Source of the DNA: an uncultured Alphaproteobacteria bacterium
Lineage (GTDB): Bacteria; Pseudomonadota; Alphaproteobacteria; Rhodobacterales; Rhodobacteraceae
NCBI GenBank assembly: GCA_902586855.1
Contig: CACIIZ010000015.1
Location: 1-32,248 of the forward strand
DNA: 32,248 nt
Direction: 5' to 3'
The notes under the pieces were generated by a model. The model ran no database searches. It was given only the letters and a program-made list of their open reading frames with translations, and was not told the DNA's origin. Made by a program: the position numbers and the translations under genes. Shown here in pieces: positions 1-9,308 of this stretch; within the stretch, counting starts at the first letter, position 1, and every line of letters begins with the position of its first letter.

Positions 1-41
1 ACAAGAGAGAACTTTTGATACTAAGATCATTAGTCAAAAAC

Positions 42-70
42 AAAAAAAAGCCCCGTGGCAAACGAGGCTT
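42..70 (-). terminator. Rho-independent terminator of the RTX/S-layer-like gene
   Basis: On the minus strand: AAGCCTCGTTTGCCACGGGGCTTTTTTTTTG, an 8-bp stem with one mismatch followed by a T-tract, about 80 bp after the stop at 152. Confidence 0.8.
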
Positions 71-151
71 CTTATTTAAATCGTTCCTGGAGATGGAACC
101 AATTTATTCAGCGGCCGCACCCCAATGGTTCAGCCGCTGATTAGTTTCTTT

Positions 152-2980
152 TTAGACGAGCATAAAACCGTTTGTTGTTGTCGTAGTATCTAGGGCATCG
201 CTCGCTGTACTTGTTAGATCTATGCCAGTCAGCTTGATCAGACTGTCAGTCGTAGCTAACGCTGTTGTACCATCATAAATGAATAGATACGCATCTGAAC
301 CATGCTGGAAGGCCGCCGCATCACCGTTTCCAGATCCGGCAGCAGCATCAATCGCTGCATTCACGGCTACAATCTTCTCAGCCAATGTATCATCATCAGC
401 ATGGAAGGTTGCAATACCCGAAGCTATCGCTGCATTTCCAGTCGTTGCAGTTGCATTGGTTTCAGTTGTTGAAGCTGCGTACACAATCGCATCACCGGAA
501 GTACCAACAGTGAAGTCAGTGATTGTATCAAAACCAACTGTGCTTGCTGCACCGGCAGCAGTACCAGCCGAAGCGTCACCAGCTGCTACCGTCATAGTAT
601 CAGCGCCAGCTCCACTCGTAATGGTATCAGCTCCTGTTCCACCCGTGATAGGATCAACACCAGCGCCACCGTTTATGGTGTCATCACCAGCATTACCATT
701 TAGAGTATCAGCACCGGCATCACCGTTGATAATGTCATTCCCAGCGTTACCAGAAATAATATCATTACCAGCGCCACCACTAAGCGTATCAGCATTCGCA
801 CTACCATTGATAGTATCAATATTTCCTGATCCAGTTATGGTGAATGCCTGAGAACTCAGGAATGTAGCAGGATCGGCCGCCGTTACATCAATCAACGTCT
901 TGGCACTACTATTGAAAGTCAGACCTGACAAGTTAATCGTAGAAGCATCAACAAGAGTTGCTGCCCCAGCACCGTTAATAGCAAGGATATCATTTGCATC
1001 ATTATTATCAATGATATAGCTCTTTCCACTTAGCTGAGAAGCCTTAAACAGTACGTTACCCTCAGCTGCTGTTATATCCAAAACCTCGATGTTACTGAAG
1101 GTAATGTTCGTATTGTCCGCAGCATTTGGTACAATATATTCGTCATTACCAGCACCACCATCTACCACTGAGGAAGCAACCGGAGTATCATTACCGTTGA
1201 TTATGTCGTTACCGGATCCACCAGTAATGGACTTCAGATTATCAGTTAGCGTAGCTGTCACTGCGCCAGTCATATCGGACGCATCCAAGGCCACACCAGT
1301 TGTCGTATTGGTGAATGTCACAGCAACCGCACCGGAAGCATCCAATGTGGCAGTAGTACCACCAATGACCACGAAATCGGTATTTGCAGCTGTAAAGTTC
1401 AGCCCTACCGTTGCCGCATAATCACCAGCACCATTGATTGTAATATCACCTGTTACAACAGTCCCGACATTGATCGTAGCCGTTCCAGTTGAAGTGTCTG
1501 CAGTGGCTCGATCATTAATATCAAGCGTAAAGGCACCAGAATGATCAGCTTCAGTTGTCAAAGCGATCGTTTGACCATCCCTGACGGTTATTGCAACCGC
1601 TCCGCCCACATCAGTTTGGAACTCTAATACATCAGGCGTTAGTAGTGAATAATCGGCCGCAGTTGCCGATCCAGTGACTTGAACAGTCGTAGTTCCAGCC
1701 GTAGTACTATCGGTAATTCCGGTCGTATGACCCAAAGCCTGCGCATTTGTCATCTTAAAGGTAACACTCTGATCACCAGTAAATGTTGTCGAAAGCGGTA
1801 GTGAGTCTGCATCCAGATTATAGGTCGCCGCAGCACCATTACCTGAAAGGGTAAGAAGCTCAACTTGCTGATTAGCAGCAGCACTTGCCGTTTCAAGAGT
1901 GATAATACCAGGCGCAGAAATCACAGCAGCATCAGTCGTTGACGTTGTTCCAGCCGCATCGAGATTAACTGTCGTAGCAGAAGCGGCCGTTCCAGTCTTT
2001 CCGACGGTCAAAGTCACAGCACTCGTTGAGATATCTGTAATACTTATCGTCTGACCACCAGTATCAGCCCCTGTATAACCAGTTGTGATATTAGTTCCGG
2101 TCGCACTGTTGTTTGCCACTGTGATAGCACCCAGACCAGTACCTGTGGTAATGGTTGTATTTGAATTAATATTAGCTCCAGCAGAAGCACCTGCGTTTCC
2201 TTGGTCCATATTAACTGTCATCGCACCACTTGTGCCACCGTTAATGGTCAAACCGGCAACGCCTGTACCCATGTTAACCGTCAGCTCTGACGCACCAGCA
2301 TTCAAAGTCACTCCAGATGCACTATTAGCAATGGCAACAACACTTGCATCAGCAACGTTGGTACCCATAGTCACAGTCATATTTGGCCCAACACCATTAA
2401 CCGTCGTCGATCCAGGTGCAACAAGTGCATTTCCTGTGTGATTAATCGTGGCGTGTGCCCCAATTATGTTGTTTAAATTGATGGTGGAATCGTTAGCCGT
2501 TACGATTGAGCCATAATTATAAACAATATTCTCAATACCGGTAACTGTCGATGGAGCGGCCGCTGTCGCGCCCGTCATCGTAACTGTCAATGTATCCGAG
2601 TCAGTTGTTGAAGTGTCGACCAAAACGTCTCCAGCACCCAAAGTAGTGTCAGTTGCCGCTATGGAGTCATTTGCACTTGTAAAAGCTGACGTAATAATAT
2701 CAGCCGTTGCGGCCAAATCAGCCGTATGTGCTGTTACAGTCGGTGTTACTGCCTCAGTTGTAGTTGTTGTTGTAGTAGTTGCTGTATCGTCAGAACTATT
2801 ACAAGCTGCCAAGGAAACAGCCAAAAATCCCAAACCGCCAAATCGCTTTGCATTTTTTGCCTGCTTGCTCTCCCATGCCGCCACAATTTTTGCTAAAGCT
2901 TTTCTCTTAGCTTCTGTGCGGTCTACTGCCTCGTACCCAACGAGATCAGATTTGTTTACGATCATATTCATGTTCACCAT
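152..2980 (-). CDS. RTX/S-layer-like T1SS substrate with N-terminal lipobox; likely true start is the ATG at 2971
   Basis: 942-aa ORF rich in Thr/Ala/Gly/Asp. It has consecutive RTX nonapeptides (GGAGNDIISGNAGNDIINGDAGADTLNGNAGDDTINGG), a C-terminal FDTITDF domain, and a hydrophobic C-terminus (NGFMLV) typical of T1SS substrates. The N-terminus is ...AKNAKRFGGLGFLAVSLAAC. GGAG at 2981-2984 is 9 nt from the ATG at 2969-2971 and directly abuts the annotated ATG. Confidence 0.9.
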   Translation of the reverse strand: MVNMNMIVNKSDLVGYEAVDRTEAKRKALAKIVAAWESKQAKNAKRFGGLGFLAVSLAACNSSDDTATTTTTTTTEAVTPTVTAHTADLAATADIITSAFTSANDSIAATDTTLGAGDVLVDTSTTDSDTLTVTMTGATAAAPSTVTGIENIVYNYGSIVTANDSTINLNNIIGAHATINHTGNALVAPGSTTVNGVGPNMTVTMGTNVADASVVAIANSASGVTLNAGASELTVNMGTGVAGLTINGGTSGAMTVNMDQGNAGASAGANINSNTTITTGTGLGAITVANNSATGTNITTGYTGADTGGQTISITDISTSAVTLTVGKTGTAASATTVNLDAAGTTSTTDAAVISAPGIITLETASAAANQQVELLTLSGNGAAATYNLDADSLPLSTTFTGDQSVTFKMTNAQALGHTTGITDSTTAGTTTVQVTGSATAADYSLLTPDVLEFQTDVGGAVAITVRDGQTIALTTEADHSGAFTLDINDRATADTSTGTATINVGTVVTGDITINGAGDYAATVGLNFTAANTDFVVIGGTTATLDASGAVAVTFTNTTTGVALDASDMTGAVTATLTDNLKSITGGSGNDIINGNDTPVASSVVDGGAGNDEYIVPNAADNTNITFSNIEVLDITAAEGNVLFKASQLSGKSYIIDNNDANDILAINGAGAATLVDASTINLSGLTFNSSAKTLIDVTAADPATFLSSQAFTITGSGNIDTINGSANADTLSGGAGNDIISGNAGNDIINGDAGADTLNGNAGDDTINGGAGVDPITGGTGADTITSGAGADTMTVAAGDASAGTAAGAASTVGFDTITDFTVGTSGDAIVYAASTTETNATATTGNAAIASGIATFHADDDTLAEKIVAVNAAIDAAAGSGNGDAAAFQHGSDAYLFIYDGTTALATTDSLIKLTGIDLTSTASDALDTTTTTNGFMLV

Positions 2981-3007
2981 CTCCAGGTTGTTTATTAAAC
3001 TCTTTTT

Positions 3008-3036
3008 TTATTCGCGCGTTTATGAGTGCGTGTCAA
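3008..3036 (-). promoter_or_regulatory. Putative sigma70-type promoter for the RTX/S-layer-like gene
   Basis: On the minus strand: TTGACA (3036-3031), 17-nt spacer, GAATAA (3013-3008), about 30 nt upstream of the gene start. Confidence 0.45.
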
Positions 3037-3380
3037 ATAGATTGAACGCAATACATTACGATGTTATTTACAGAAAGCCTCCTAGGGGTGCAACAATTTT
3101 TTAGCTTTTGCTCGTAAAAATTTGACTTTCAGGTGGGGTGTTTCTTTTAGACAACACTCTGCTCAAACTTTTATAAGGCTAATCTGGAACATGTACTGAG
3201 TAAAAAGCAAAGAAAATAACACTTTTTCTTTTGTTTAAACACTTTTTATCAATTTCTTTAATTACACGAAGCCCATCCACAAAAAAATTCCTGTTTGAGA
3301 AAAAAGGGTGGCACGAAGGGAGTTTACCCCCTAAATTATAGGTTCCCAGTTAAATCTGTCCCTTTCAGAGTTATCAAAGT

Positions 3381-4220
3381 ATGAACGTTAAACCCATTTC
3401 AATAGAAACTCATCGAGAATGGTCGTATACTGGCCTAACCCATTACCTTCATACGCAGAAAGACTCAATCGTACCAGTATTAATGGCTGAAATTGGAAGG
3501 CTTGTTGCTACGAACCCCCTTGTGTTCTTAGAAAGCAAAGAAAATATAGGCTTGTACAGCCTGCAGGGTCTCGTTCCTAACAGCAACCTCATGATTAACG
3601 TTCAGGGTAAATGGCTTGGTGATTACATTCCTGCACGCTATCGCTCATTGCCTTTTGTCCTGGCCTCTAATTCAGAGGATAAAGTAGGAAATGATAAAAT
3701 ACTTTGTTTTCTGGAAAACCTAAAATGTGTTGCTGAAAAATTTGAAAGGGATAGTACTAGAATATTCAATGAAAAAGGTGAGTTGTCCGAGAACATGCAA
3801 CAAGTATTCAAATTTCTGCAAAGCATTGAAGAAAACGAAGTGGCTACTCAAAATGCCCTAAAGGCCATTCAGAAAGCGGATCTTCTGCAAGAATGGGCTC
3901 TTTCCCTTAAGACAACTGACGGTGAGAAAAAAATGACCGGACTGAAAAGAATTGACATTGAAAAACTTAAAGCCCTGCCAGCCAAAACTCTTGAGAAATT
4001 GAACCAATCAGGAGCGCTCGACATCTGCTTCGCCAGTCATTTTTCATTAAATAACATTGAAAAACTAAGACGGTTTGTAATCGACAAATCATCTACTAGT
4101 AAAAATAAAGAAAAGTCTGATGAAACGAAGTCCTTAAGAGACCTAACTTTGGAGAAACAAAAAAAGGTTCACAAAGAAGAAATGGACACTTTGGTGCAGG
4201 ATTTGCTTTTAGATGATTAA
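3381..4220 (+). CDS. SapC family protein (S-layer-associated family)
   Basis: The segment ...VPVLMAEIGRLVATNPLVFLES...YSLQGLVPNSNLMINVQGKWLGDYIPARYRSLPFVLAS... matches the SapC pattern (defence of native residues, G.W...YIPAY.RRYPFVLA). Divergent from the RTX gene. Confidence 0.75.
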   Translation: MNVKPISIETHREWSYTGLTHYLHTQKDSIVPVLMAEIGRLVATNPLVFLESKENIGLYSLQGLVPNSNLMINVQGKWLGDYIPARYRSLPFVLASNSEDKVGNDKILCFLENLKCVAEKFERDSTRIFNEKGELSENMQQVFKFLQSIEENEVATQNALKAIQKADLLQEWALSLKTTDGEKKMTGLKRIDIEKLKALPAKTLEKLNQSGALDICFASHFSLNNIEKLRRFVIDKSSTSKNKEKSDETKSLRDLTLEKQKKVHKEEMDTLVQDLLLDD

Positions 4221-4227
4221 ATATAAC

Positions 4228-4255
4228 TTGTTAGGTAAGAAAATCTTGGTATAAC
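4228..4255 (+). promoter_or_regulatory. Putative promoter for the small downstream ORF
   Basis: TTGTTA, 16-nt spacer, TATAAC, followed by AGGAG and the ATG at 4282. Confidence 0.35.
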
Positions 4256-4281
4256 ACATTGAGAGGCAAAGGAGAAATACT

Positions 4282-4521
4282 ATGGCAAAAATTAAACTAG
4301 ATGATGTTGAGTATGATACTGATGAAATGTCTGATAATGCTAAGGCTCAATTGGCATCACTTCAATTTAATGAAGCACATATTAATAGGCTAAGAAACGA
4401 GCTTGCCATTGCTGATACTGCAAAAATTGCTTACGTCAATGCCCTAAAAAGAGAATTGGAAACAAAAGATAGCGCAGACGAAGACAATAAAAGTAAATCT
4501 AAAAAGAAGGCCGCAGAGTAA
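4282..4521 (+). CDS. Small protein, DUF6447-like
   Basis: 79-aa ORF MAKIKLDDVEYDTDEMSDNAKAQLASLQFNEAHINRLRNELAIADTAKIAYVNALKREL with AGGAG RBS and a Lys-rich tail; resembles the DUF6447 pattern as recalled. Confidence 0.6.
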   Translation: MAKIKLDDVEYDTDEMSDNAKAQLASLQFNEAHINRLRNELAIADTAKIAYVNALKRELETKDSADEDNKSKSKKKAAE

Positions 4522-4539
4522 GAAAAGTCCAAACCTATT

Positions 4540-5721
4540 TTAAATTATCGGCTTACCATTAAGAAACACTCTATTACCTTCAACTTTGATATTAGCCTGG
4601 TGGTCATACTCCAAGCTCTCCACCTCTGGTGAACTCAAGAGCGCACCAAGGATTACGCCTCCAATTATAGGGTCCAAAATGCCTGATGTAATGATTTTAG
4701 ACAAAATTTCTGCAGTGTTTTTCGTTTGAATTAAGCTCTCAATGGATTGAGGGCACCCTGCCTTCGGGGTGACACAATGGCCCGATCCAGAAAAAAGTAG
4801 ATTTCCTTTGCCTTCCTGAAATTTGATCCCGATGTCTATGACATCCGTCATTCTACCACACTCTGACTTGCTTGCCATCATACCAGATAAAGTGCACTGC
4901 TGTTGAGCATATTTCCAAACCCCTTTTGCCTTAACACTTAAACTGTCCGCAACATGGCCAATTGGTGAGGTTAAGTCCTTGGCACCAAAGCTTATCGGTA
5001 AGATCCATTCTCCTGCTTCTTGCAAACTAGCATTTAGAAATAGATTTTCTCCTCTAAGTATTCGATTTGGGTTGCCCGCACCCAACGAACTCAAATCAAG
5101 TTTCGATTTTTTTGCAGAAACGTTAGTCCTAAGCCCCTTGCCAACACTCCCTTCCATATCTATTCCCACCAAATCCATTGCTAATGGCCCTTCGGGAACT
5201 TTTAATCTAAGGTTAAGCTCTGACGCTTTAGCTTTAAAAGATTTTTCTATAGAAGTTAAACCATGAATGAGAAACTCAATATTTGAAAGAATGGTTTCTT
5301 CTGCGTCTCCAATTTCCGTGATTTTACCCAAAAGAGATAGATTTAATGTTTTTTCAGATCCTAAAGCAATGTCAGCGTTAAAGTCCTTAATCAACAAATT
5401 GTTCTCACCACTTTTCATTAAGCCTTTCCCGATGGATATGTTAGCCGGTTTAGAAATACTCAGATTTGGAGCTATAAGCAAATCGTCTAATCTAAAAATT
5501 AATGCGCCGTCATCCACCTCTAAAACAAAATTCTTGTACAGCACTCCCATGTTGGCTGTTGAAAACATCTCACCGATGGTTAATTTAACATTAGGTGGAA
5601 GTGCTGAAGCCATTTGACCTTTGATCCAATCTGGAAGAATAATTCTCACAGCCCCATACAGGGGGCCTAGAAACAAAATCAGAGCTAATATCAAATATCC
5701 TGCAAAGCGTAAAATTCTCAT
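4540..5721 (-). CDS. Membrane-anchored periplasmic protein of unknown function, AsmA/DUF2125-like
   Basis: N-terminal TM helix (LRFAGYLILALILFLGPLYGAVRIILP) followed by alternating beta-rich sequence. Starts 13 nt after the HlyD-like stop. Four Cys are clustered in the C-terminal half. Confidence 0.5.
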   Translation of the reverse strand: MRILRFAGYLILALILFLGPLYGAVRIILPDWIKGQMASALPPNVKLTIGEMFSTANMGVLYKNFVLEVDDGALIFRLDDLLIAPNLSISKPANISIGKGLMKSGENNLLIKDFNADIALGSEKTLNLSLLGKITEIGDAEETILSNIEFLIHGLTSIEKSFKAKASELNLRLKVPEGPLAMDLVGIDMEGSVGKGLRTNVSAKKSKLDLSSLGAGNPNRILRGENLFLNASLQEAGEWILPISFGAKDLTSPIGHVADSLSVKAKGVWKYAQQQCTLSGMMASKSECGRMTDVIDIGIKFQEGKGNLLFSGSGHCVTPKAGCPQSIESLIQTKNTAEILSKIITSGILDPIIGGVILGALLSSPEVESLEYDHQANIKVEGNRVFLNGKPII

Positions 5722-5734
5722 TCAATTTTCCTGA

Positions 5735-7039
5735 TTAGTCAGTAAAAGCTCTCTCTTTAACTTTAGCCATAGGTTGCCATAAATAATCAAGAATTGTTCG
5801 CTTTCCTGCGAGCACATCAACGGAAGCTACCATTCCAGGTAATATTTCTATTTCTGATCCATCATCCTCATACAAGGTCGTATCGATAGAAACATCAACT
5901 AAATAATAGGCCATACCTAAAGCTTTGTCTTCCACCGCATCTGCGGAAACTTTCAAAACTTCTCCGTCAATCGTGCCATAACGCGAAGCATCATAAGCGG
6001 TCAAGCTTATACGTACGGCTTGCGTGGGCTGAATATAAGCAATATCTTTAGGATCAATCTTACCTTCAACAATTAAATCATCTCCCGTTGGTACAATCTC
6101 CAACACAACGTCACCAGGCTTCACAAAGCCCCCTATTGTTTCAAAATTTAGGCGATTGATCACCCCATCAACAGGGGATTTTAATTGTGTCCGCGCCACC
6201 CTATCCTCTAGTGCAGGAATTCGGGACTCCACTTCAGCGATCTGCGATATTATGTCTGATAATTCCGTTTGGCTCTTGGTAGTGTAGGTCTGCTTGGCAG
6301 AAGTAATTTGATCTTGTACTTCCAAAATTGAAGTTTCATACCTTAATTTAGAGGCTATAGCTCCTTCTATTTTCCCCTCAAAGTCCTGGGCCTGCCTTTG
6401 CAAAGTCAGCAGCTCAGTCTCAGGATATTGTTGTAATTTCACTAAAGGTTCAACAATTGATATTTGTTTCTTTACAAATTCTAAAGTGTCTTTGGTTGTT
6501 GCGATAGTCACATCAACCTCATTCAACTGCTGTCTTCTTTGAGTCAATTGTTGTTTTAAAACCGAAAGCTGAGCGTTAAGATCCGCCTTTCTGGCAGAAA
6601 AAAGTGCTCTTTCTACGGTGACAACTGTTGGGGCCATATCCGACAATTCATTTGAAAAATTTGGTTCCTCTCCCAAAACTTCAGCTGAAAGACGGGTTTC
6701 TTGAGTTTTCAAACTTGCCAACCGTTGCAACGCCTGATCATAGGATGTCTTAGCATCAATTGGGTCAATTTCAAAAAGAATTTCTCCCTTCTCGACTTTT
6801 TCACTTGCTTCAACAAACCGGGCCTTAATTACTCCACCCTCAGAAGCTTGGACTAATTGGTTTTGGAGTGATGACACAATCTTTCCTTGACCCCTTGTCA
6901 CATTATCCAATTCGGTCACGCTAGCCCAAAAAAGCAAAATAGCTACGAGAGCAATAACTATAAAAAGCAAAAGTGACCCGAATATTCCTGAAGAACCCGA
7001 TAACTCTTTGGACAATTTGTTAAAATCTGTTGCTGGCAT
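5735..7039 (-). CDS. T1SS periplasmic adaptor, HlyD family
   Basis: N-terminal TM, biotinyl-lipoyl-like segments (GQGKIVSSLQNQLVQASEGGVIKARFVEASEKVEKGEILFEID), long coiled coil, and C-terminal LKSPVDGVINRLNFETIGGFVKPGDVVLEIVP. Confidence 0.92.
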   Translation of the reverse strand: MPATDFNKLSKELSGSSGIFGSLLLFIVIALVAILLFWASVTELDNVTRGQGKIVSSLQNQLVQASEGGVIKARFVEASEKVEKGEILFEIDPIDAKTSYDQALQRLASLKTQETRLSAEVLGEEPNFSNELSDMAPTVVTVERALFSARKADLNAQLSVLKQQLTQRRQQLNEVDVTIATTKDTLEFVKKQISIVEPLVKLQQYPETELLTLQRQAQDFEGKIEGAIASKLRYETSILEVQDQITSAKQTYTTKSQTELSDIISQIAEVESRIPALEDRVARTQLKSPVDGVINRLNFETIGGFVKPGDVVLEIVPTGDDLIVEGKIDPKDIAYIQPTQAVRISLTAYDASRYGTIDGEVLKVSADAVEDKALGMAYYLVDVSIDTTLYEDDGSEIEILPGMVASVDVLAGKRTILDYLWQPMAKVKERAFTD

Positions 7040-7049
7040 GATCAGTTTC

Positions 7050-9308
7050 CTAAGCCTTACTTGGTCCCATCAGTTTTTCAGGAGTATCATCGGCCACCAG
7101 TAGACCACGATCTATAACCAGAACACGTGAAGCCAACTTTACAAGCGTGTTACGATGCGTGATAGCTATCAGGGTTTTTTCTTCCATCCACGCGGAAAGG
7201 TTATCCAGAACCATCTTTTCTGTAGCAGTATCCATAGAGCTCGTTGGTTCATCAAGAATCAGTAAGGACGGTTGATGCAGAATTGACCTAGCAAGATTTA
7301 TTGACTGCTTTTGACCGCCTGATAATCCTTCCCCGCGCTCTTTTAATTGAAAATCATACCCTGAAGGATTTTGTCTCACAAAGTCGTCAACCCCCGCGAT
7401 TCTGGCAACTTCAAGGATATGCTCATCCGTATATTGAACAAAACCCATTTGAATATTTTCCTTTACAGATCCAGAAAACAACCACGTTTCTTGTAGCATG
7501 AACCCAACATTTCTTCGTAAATCAGCAGAGTCGATTTGCCTTATATCTACACCATCTACGAGAATGGAACCCACATCTGGTTCATACAATCCAGCAAGTA
7601 ATCTAGCCACCGTAGACTTTCCAGAACCCATTTTTCCCAAGATAGCAACTTTTTCTCCAGGCTTAATTTTAAAGCTTAAATCTCTAAGGGTTGGTTCAGT
7701 TGCCCCAGGGTAGGTAAATGATACATTTTTAAACTCGACTTCTCCTTTGAGATCAGGGCGACTCAAAGGGTTATCAATGTTCCCACCATCTTTCCTCTTT
7801 CTCATCAAATCATTAATTGATTTATATGCCGTTCGAGCTGAATTCACTCTGGTTAAGGCATTCGCTAATTGAGACAAGGGTGCTAACGTTCTTCCACATA
7901 AAATCACTACAGCTATGAGTGCTCCCATTGTTACAATTCCATCTTGTATAAGGAAAACACCATAGAAAATTATAGCTATTTGAGCAAACTGTTGAACGGA
8001 AGCAGCTGAATTGATGGCAAACTGAGAAATCATTCGGCTTCTGAAACCTAAATCAGACTGAGAATTACTTGCTTCCTCAAATTTCTTTCGCATCAAACCA
8101 GCCGAACCGGTCGCCTTAATTGTTTCCAATCCATTCAGGGTTTCAACCAAAACACCCTGCTTAGACATACCACTTTTCATACCCTGAACACTCAAATTCG
8201 CCAAAAACGGTTGCACTAGAATACCTGTAAACATTACAATTGGAACACAGATCAGTGGAATATATGCTAATGGTCCCCCTATGAGGGAAATAATATAAAC
8301 AAAAAGAAATATGAATGGGAGATCTACAACTGCTACAAGCGTGGCAGAAGTAAAAAAATCTCTCAAACTTTCAAATTCTCGCACCGTACTCGCCAAAGCC
8401 CCAGACTTATCATTTTTTGTAGCCAAGTTCATTGTCATAAGCTGATTAAAAATTAATCGGGACATTCTTGAGTCCGCTCTCTTGCCTGCTCGATCGATAA
8501 AATTGGCTCTCAACATTTTAATCATAAAATCAAAGCCAAGCGCAATAAGAACACCAATGGTAAGCGCAATAAGAGACTCGATTGCTTGATTCGGAACTAC
8601 TCTGTCATAGACGACCATGATAAATAAAGAAGAGGACAATCCTAAAAAGTTTGAAACTGCTGCTGCTAATATTACTTGAGCATAGGTCCATTTACTTTGA
8701 GTTAGTGAACTCCAGAACCAATCAACTTTTTTTACTTTATCTGAGTCTCTCTGTTGGCGCCTATTACGGACTAAAAGCAAACCACCATTATAAATTTTTC
8801 GGAAATCTTTTTCATTAAATGTAGTGAATTTTCCATCAGCAGTTTCATCATATATAGTATATTCTTTTTTTGGATCTACCTTAGCCAATACTGCCGTTTT
8901 CCCACCCTTTAGTTCTACGATTGCAGGACAGTGTCCTTGGGTTAACTTGCGCAGTCTCAATTGTCCTACGTTAGCTGAAAATTCCAAGTTTTCAAGCGCG
9001 GACACAGCATCAGAGTAACCAAACTCTCCTTCAGTCACATCAGCCATATCTCTAATTGATGACACACTACGTTCCAAACCATTCATACGGAGGAGTATTT
9101 GCAAGCTGTGAAGTAGGGAGGTTTCCTCACTAGCATTATCAGAAGTGTCTAAGGCTTCATCCTTAGGATCCTTTTTTTTCTCTTCCTGTTTACCTGAGAC
9201 TTTTTCAGTGGTGGCAGGTTTTTTTACTGGTTTGATAGACCCTATTGGTTTCATTTCACTCTTTCTAAAATTCAAATCTGGATTGTATTTAGAACGACTT
9301 CCAGCCAA
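7050..9308 (-). CDS. T1SS ABC transporter/permease with degenerate C39-like N-terminal domain
   Basis: Walker A GKMGSGKST, signature LSGGQKQSINLARS, Walker B LLILDEP, and an ABC TM region. The N-terminal C39-like domain lacks the catalytic Cys and His. Confidence 0.93.
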   Translation of the reverse strand: MAGSRSKYNPDLNFRKSEMKPIGSIKPVKKPATTEKVSGKQEEKKKDPKDEALDTSDNASEETSLLHSLQILLRMNGLERSVSSIRDMADVTEGEFGYSDAVSALENLEFSANVGQLRLRKLTQGHCPAIVELKGGKTAVLAKVDPKKEYTIYDETADGKFTTFNEKDFRKIYNGGLLLVRNRRQQRDSDKVKKVDWFWSSLTQSKWTYAQVILAAAVSNFLGLSSSLFIMVVYDRVVPNQAIESLIALTIGVLIALGFDFMIKMLRANFIDRAGKRADSRMSRLIFNQLMTMNLATKNDKSGALASTVREFESLRDFFTSATLVAVVDLPFIFLFVYIISLIGGPLAYIPLICVPIVMFTGILVQPFLANLSVQGMKSGMSKQGVLVETLNGLETIKATGSAGLMRKKFEEASNSQSDLGFRSRMISQFAINSAASVQQFAQIAIIFYGVFLIQDGIVTMGALIAVVILCGRTLAPLSQLANALTRVNSARTAYKSINDLMRKRKDGGNIDNPLSRPDLKGEVEFKNVSFTYPGATEPTLRDLSFKIKPGEKVAILGKMGSGKSTVARLLAGLYEPDVGSILVDGVDIRQIDSADLRRNVGFMLQETWLFSGSVKENIQMGFVQYTDEHILEVARIAGVDDFVRQNPSGYDFQLKERGEGLSGGQKQSINLARSILHQPSLLILDEPTSSMDTATEKMVLDNLSAWMEEKTLIAITHRNTLVKLASRVLVIDRGLLVADDTPEKLMGPSKA

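Noticed and set aside
279-3104. Plus-strand ORFs (279-851, 1089-1421, 2085-2441, 2613-3104) opposite the RTX gene
   Set aside because: Low-complexity Ala/Pro/Val/Ser translations mirror the repetitive GC-biased RTX gene on the other strand; they are antisense shadows with no family signal.
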